Source: JBEKTY01 sp049515555 (GTDB lineage: Bacteria > Planctomycetota > Planctomycetia > Pirellulales > Thermoguttaceae). Taken from it: a stretch of 8,022 nt of DNA. Under the pieces are notes generated by a model that did no database searches, was not told the DNA's origin, and worked only from the letters and a program-made list of their open reading frames with translations. How positions within the stretch are numbered: position 1 is the stretch's first letter; every line of letters starts with the position of its first letter. The stretch is taken from positions 1 through 8,022 of the forward strand of contig JBEKTY010000263.1 of the NCBI GenBank assembly GCA_049515555.1, written 5' to 3'. The position numbers and the translations under genes were made by a program. Below are positions 6,224 through 8,022 of the stretch, piece after piece.

Positions 6224-6252
6224 AGCATAATCAGCCCACACGCCAGCGTCAA
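6224..6252 (-). promoter_or_regulatory. Sigma-70-like promoter for the SGNH hydrolase gene
   Basis: On the minus strand TTGACG (6247-6252) and TATGCT (6224-6229) are separated by exactly 17 nt (6230-6246). They match 5/6 and 4/6 of the -35 and -10 consensus. Transcription would start near 6217, giving a leader of about 30 nt that contains the Shine-Dalgarno. Planctomycete promoters are less well characterised than those of E. coli, so this stays a prediction. Confidence 0.5.
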
Positions 6253-6313
6253 TGCTTTTCGATCTCGTCTTCCTCCGCATCGGCCTGGACAAATCACGGC
6301 CGATGGGCGAACA

Positions 6314-6319
6314 TATATT
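6314..6319 (+). promoter_or_regulatory. Possible -10 element for the HTH-IIA gene
   Basis: TATATT stands out as an AT island in the divergent spacer, about 74 nt before the chosen ATG. No good -35 lies at 16-18 nt; the nearest TTGACA-like string (TGGACA, 6286-6291) is 22 nt upstream. If it is the real -10, the start must be downstream of about 6326, which supports the internal ATG at 6393 over the one at 6252. Confidence 0.25.
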
Positions 6320-6392
6320 TTCAACGGTCGAGAGTGCCGCCCCCCGTCCCCGGTTTCCCGGCCTCGCTTCGAACCGTGCAGACGAACATGTC

Positions 6393-7100
6393 ATGCCGCA
6401 CACTGATTTCGACCTTGCAGGCCTGGCACGCTACCTGCATTTGACCCCCCCGCAGGTGGCCAAACTCGCCGACCGCGGCCAATTGCCGGGGCGGAAGGTG
6501 GCCGGCCAGTGGCGGTTTGCCAAGGACGATATCCATCACTGGCTGGAACGACGCATCGGCCTGTCGGACGAGGAGGGGCTGGTGGCGGTCGAGGGCGTGC
6601 TGGAGCGCGCCAACCAGGACGCCGAGCAGCCGGAGATCTTGATCGCCGAGCTGTTGCCCCCGGAGGCCATCGCCATTCCGCTGGGGGCCCGAACGCGGAC
6701 TTCGGTCATCGACTCGATGGTCGAGCTGGCCGCGCAAACCGGCTGGCTGTGGGACCCCCAGGCCATGGCCGAGGCCGTCCGCTCGCGCGAGGAAATGCAC
6801 ACCACGGCCCTCGAGAACGGCGTGGCCCTGCTGCACCCCCGCCGGCCCCTGCCGAAGATCCTCCTGCAAGCCTTCCTCGCCCTGGGGCGCACCGCCAGCG
6901 GGATCCCCTTCGGGGCGGGCGCCCCGCTGACCGACCTCTTCTTCCTCATCTGCTCGACCGACGAGCGGGGGCATCTCCGCGTGCTGGCTCGCTTGAGCCG
7001 CATTCTCGCCGCCCCCGGCGTGGTCGACGCCCTGCGCGCGGCCCCCGACGCCGAAGCCGCTCGGCAGCAGATCATCCTCAGCGAGGCGCAACTGGCCTGA
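6393..7100 (+). CDS. HTH (excisionase/MerR-type) - PTS EIIA type-2 fusion protein
   Basis: This is a 235-residue cytoplasmic protein. Residues 6-57 form an excisionase/MerR-like winged HTH (LARYLHLTPPQVAKLADRG, then GRKVAGQWRFAKDDIHHWL). Residues about 84-232 form a fructose/nitrogen-type PTS EIIA domain. ENGVALLHP (141-149) matches the active-site loop (family form NG.A.PH), so H148 is the expected phosphorylated histidine; GHL at 193-195 carries the second conserved His. The frame is open back to an ATG at 6252, but those 47 extra residues look non-domain-like, so I chose the ATG at 6393, just before the HTH; its ribosome site is weak. No EIIB, EIIC, HPr or EI is nearby. The family often serves as a phosphorylation-state regulator (PtsN-like). 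With the fused HTH, a DNA-binding regulator responding to PTS phosphorylation is a reasonable inference. It overlaps the next gene at TGATG, implying translational coupling. Confidence 0.85.
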   Translation: MPHTDFDLAGLARYLHLTPPQVAKLADRGQLPGRKVAGQWRFAKDDIHHWLERRIGLSDEEGLVAVEGVLERANQDAEQPEILIAELLPPEAIAIPLGARTRTSVIDSMVELAAQTGWLWDPQAMAEAVRSREEMHTTALENGVALLHPRRPLPKILLQAFLALGRTASGIPFGAGAPLTDLFFLICSTDERGHLRVLARLSRILAAPGVVDALRAAPDAEAARQQIILSEAQLA

Positions 7101-7936
7101 TGCCGACGCACGACCTGCAAGTCGTCCTGGTGGGCAGCACCGATCGGGCGGAGTTTCGCGACGCCCGGCAGACGCTTGACGCACTGGGCCGGGTCCTGGC
7201 TTTCCCCAGCGTGCAGTCGGCCGCCGCGGCGATTGAGGCCGGGGGAGCGGCCCCCGACGTGCTCGTGATCGCGCAGGCCTACCCCGGCCAATTCCCGCGA
7301 TCGACCATCGAGCAACTCCGCCATCTGGCCCCCCTGGCCCGCGTGATCGCCCTGCTGGGCACCTGGTGCGAGGGCGAGACGCGGACCGGCAGGCCCTGGC
7401 CGGCCGTCATCCGGCTCTACTGGCACCAAGGGCCGGCACGGTGCCGCCAGGAGCTGCTGCGGCTGGTCGAAGGCCGGGGCTCGAGCTGGGGACTGCCCCT
7501 GACGGCCACCGACGAGGAACGCCTGCTGGCCGCCGCCGAGCGCCGCCCGCCGCCGCGGCGGGGCCTGATCGCCATCTTCACGCCGCGGGCCGATATGGAA
7601 GCCTTCCTGGCCGCCGCCTGCCGCAGTTGCGGATACGCAACCGTCTGGCTTCCGCCGGGCCAGAGCGTGGGTGTCCGCGGGGCAACCGCCGCAATTTACG
7701 ACGGCTGCGAGTTGCGGGCCGTCGAACTCGACGACCTGCGACGGCTCGCCGCCAATCTGGCCCCCACGCCGATCCTGGCGATCTTGCATTTTCCACGCCC
7801 CGACGACTATCGGCTCGCACTGGCCGCCGGGGCGGCCGCCCTGCTGGCCAAGCCCCTGCACGTGGACGACCTGCTCGAGCAGCTCGATGAGATCCAGCAG
7901 GATGAAGCAGCCGTGCACGGGCCCGCGCCAAAGTAG
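7100..7936 (+). CDS. Protein with two degenerate receiver-like domains
   Basis: The product has 278 residues. The start ATG (7100-7102) shares its A with the TGA stop of the HTH-IIA gene, so translation is probably coupled and the pair probably co-expressed. The chain looks like two alpha/beta receiver (CheY-like) folds in tandem. Residues about 6-122 start with QVVLVGSTD and contain PDVLVIAQAYPGQ, where the usual phospho-acceptor Asp position is occupied by A/Q. Residues about 155-265 start with GLIAIFTPRAD, contain AAIYDG (D201 may be the Asp position) and end with LLAKPLHVDDLLEQL, in which K251-P252 matches the conserved receiver Lys-Pro. The acidic pair near the N-terminus of a true receiver is missing in both. 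No output domain, signal peptide or membrane segment is visible. The likely role is a signal-insensitive or protein-binding pseudo-receiver partner of the IIA protein (inference). The fold call is moderate and the function unknown. Confidence 0.75.
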   Translation: MPTHDLQVVLVGSTDRAEFRDARQTLDALGRVLAFPSVQSAAAAIEAGGAAPDVLVIAQAYPGQFPRSTIEQLRHLAPLARVIALLGTWCEGETRTGRPWPAVIRLYWHQGPARCRQELLRLVEGRGSSWGLPLTATDEERLLAAAERRPPPRRGLIAIFTPRADMEAFLAAACRSCGYATVWLPPGQSVGVRGATAAIYDGCELRAVELDDLRRLAANLAPTPILAILHFPRPDDYRLALAAGAAALLAKPLHVDDLLEQLDEIQQDEAAVHGPAPK

Positions 7937-7973
7937 CACGCCACGCTCCATGTTGCATGCTGCCTTCGCGCGT

Positions 7974-7999
7974 TGTGGCCGGTCTCCGACCGAGCCACA
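7974..7999. repeat. Strong hairpin downstream of the receiver-like gene
   Basis: TGTGGCCGGTC (7974-7984) pairs with GACCGAGCCACA (7988-7999) over 11 bp with one bulged A (7993) and a TCC loop. It lies 38 nt after the stop at 7936. No T tract follows, so it is not a classical intrinsic terminator, though it may act in 3'-end formation or stability. The loop region GGTCTCCGACC partly recurs as GGTCTCCCGA at the window edge (8013-8022), hinting at a repeat unit that continues outside. Confidence 0.55.
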
Positions 8000-8022
8000 C
8001 CGCCGCTTTGAAGGTCTCCCGA

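Noticed and set aside
6252..6392. N-terminal extension of the HTH-IIA protein from the ATG at 6252
   Set aside because: The extra 47 residues precede the HTH, look like translated spacer, and overlap the SGNH promoter region. The ATG at 6393 starts the protein right at the HTH.
6509..7099. Upstream extension of the receiver-like gene in its own frame
   Set aside because: This part overlaps the HTH-IIA coding sequence out of frame and is Arg/Gly/Pro-rich low-complexity translation. The TGATG start at 7100 gives a normal protein start.
6536..7951. A 471-codon open frame on the minus strand antisense to the HTH-IIA and receiver-like genes
   Set aside because: It is a shadow of two GC-rich genes with recognisable domains on the + strand. 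It spans both genes and shows no motif of its own.

Overview
The window looks like a stretch of planctomycete chromosome, probably Pirellulales-like. This is an inference from several signs: GC-rich genes, small secreted proteins with carbohydrate-degrading or carbohydrate-binding folds, an excisionase-type HTH fused to a PTS IIA domain, and long intergenic stretches filled with degenerate direct and inverted repeats. No rRNA or other taxonomic marker is present.

Layout, left to right. (1) 1-121 is the 3' end of a group II intron on the + strand: domain V, domain VI with a bulged A, and a 3' end about 7 nt beyond that A. (2) 69-818 (-) encodes a secreted protein. Its native reading ends at the intron boundary (121/122), and its last 17 residues and stop codon come from the antisense strand of the intron. 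(3) 819-1971 has no credible gene. It holds a 5'-leader hairpin, several inverted repeats, two related 'TGTTCAG / GAGGGCGG' repeat modules and a four-tract G-quadruplex motif. (4) 1972-5196 (-) encodes a 1074-residue secreted glycoside hydrolase: signal peptide, Asp-box beta-propeller, CBM-like beta-sandwich, then a GH44 catalytic domain with both catalytic glutamates. (5) 5304-5370 is a nested inverted repeat just after the stop of the next gene. (6) 5373-6185 (-) encodes a secreted SGNH/GDSL hydrolase with a good sigma-70-like promoter and a strong Shine-Dalgarno. (7) After a 207-bp divergent spacer, 6393-7100 (+) encodes an HTH-PTS IIA fusion, overlapping by one base 7100-7936 (+), a protein with two degenerate receiver-like domains. 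(8) 7937-8022 is non-coding and holds a strong hairpin.

How the genes may work together. The SGNH hydrolase and the GH44 enzyme lie in tandem and both appear exported, so they could act on the same plant or algal polysaccharide (de-esterification plus backbone cleavage). The divergent IIA/receiver-like pair has no EIIB, EIIC, EI or HPr in view. Its shape suggests a cytoplasmic regulatory pair rather than a sugar transporter. Whether it controls the neighbouring hydrolases is untested.

The points most worth a second look are the antisense intron that rewrites the C-terminus of the secreted protein, the propeller-CBM-GH44 architecture, the IIA/pseudo-receiver pair, and the repeat at 5304-5370 whose two inner hairpins differ by a compensatory base-pair change.
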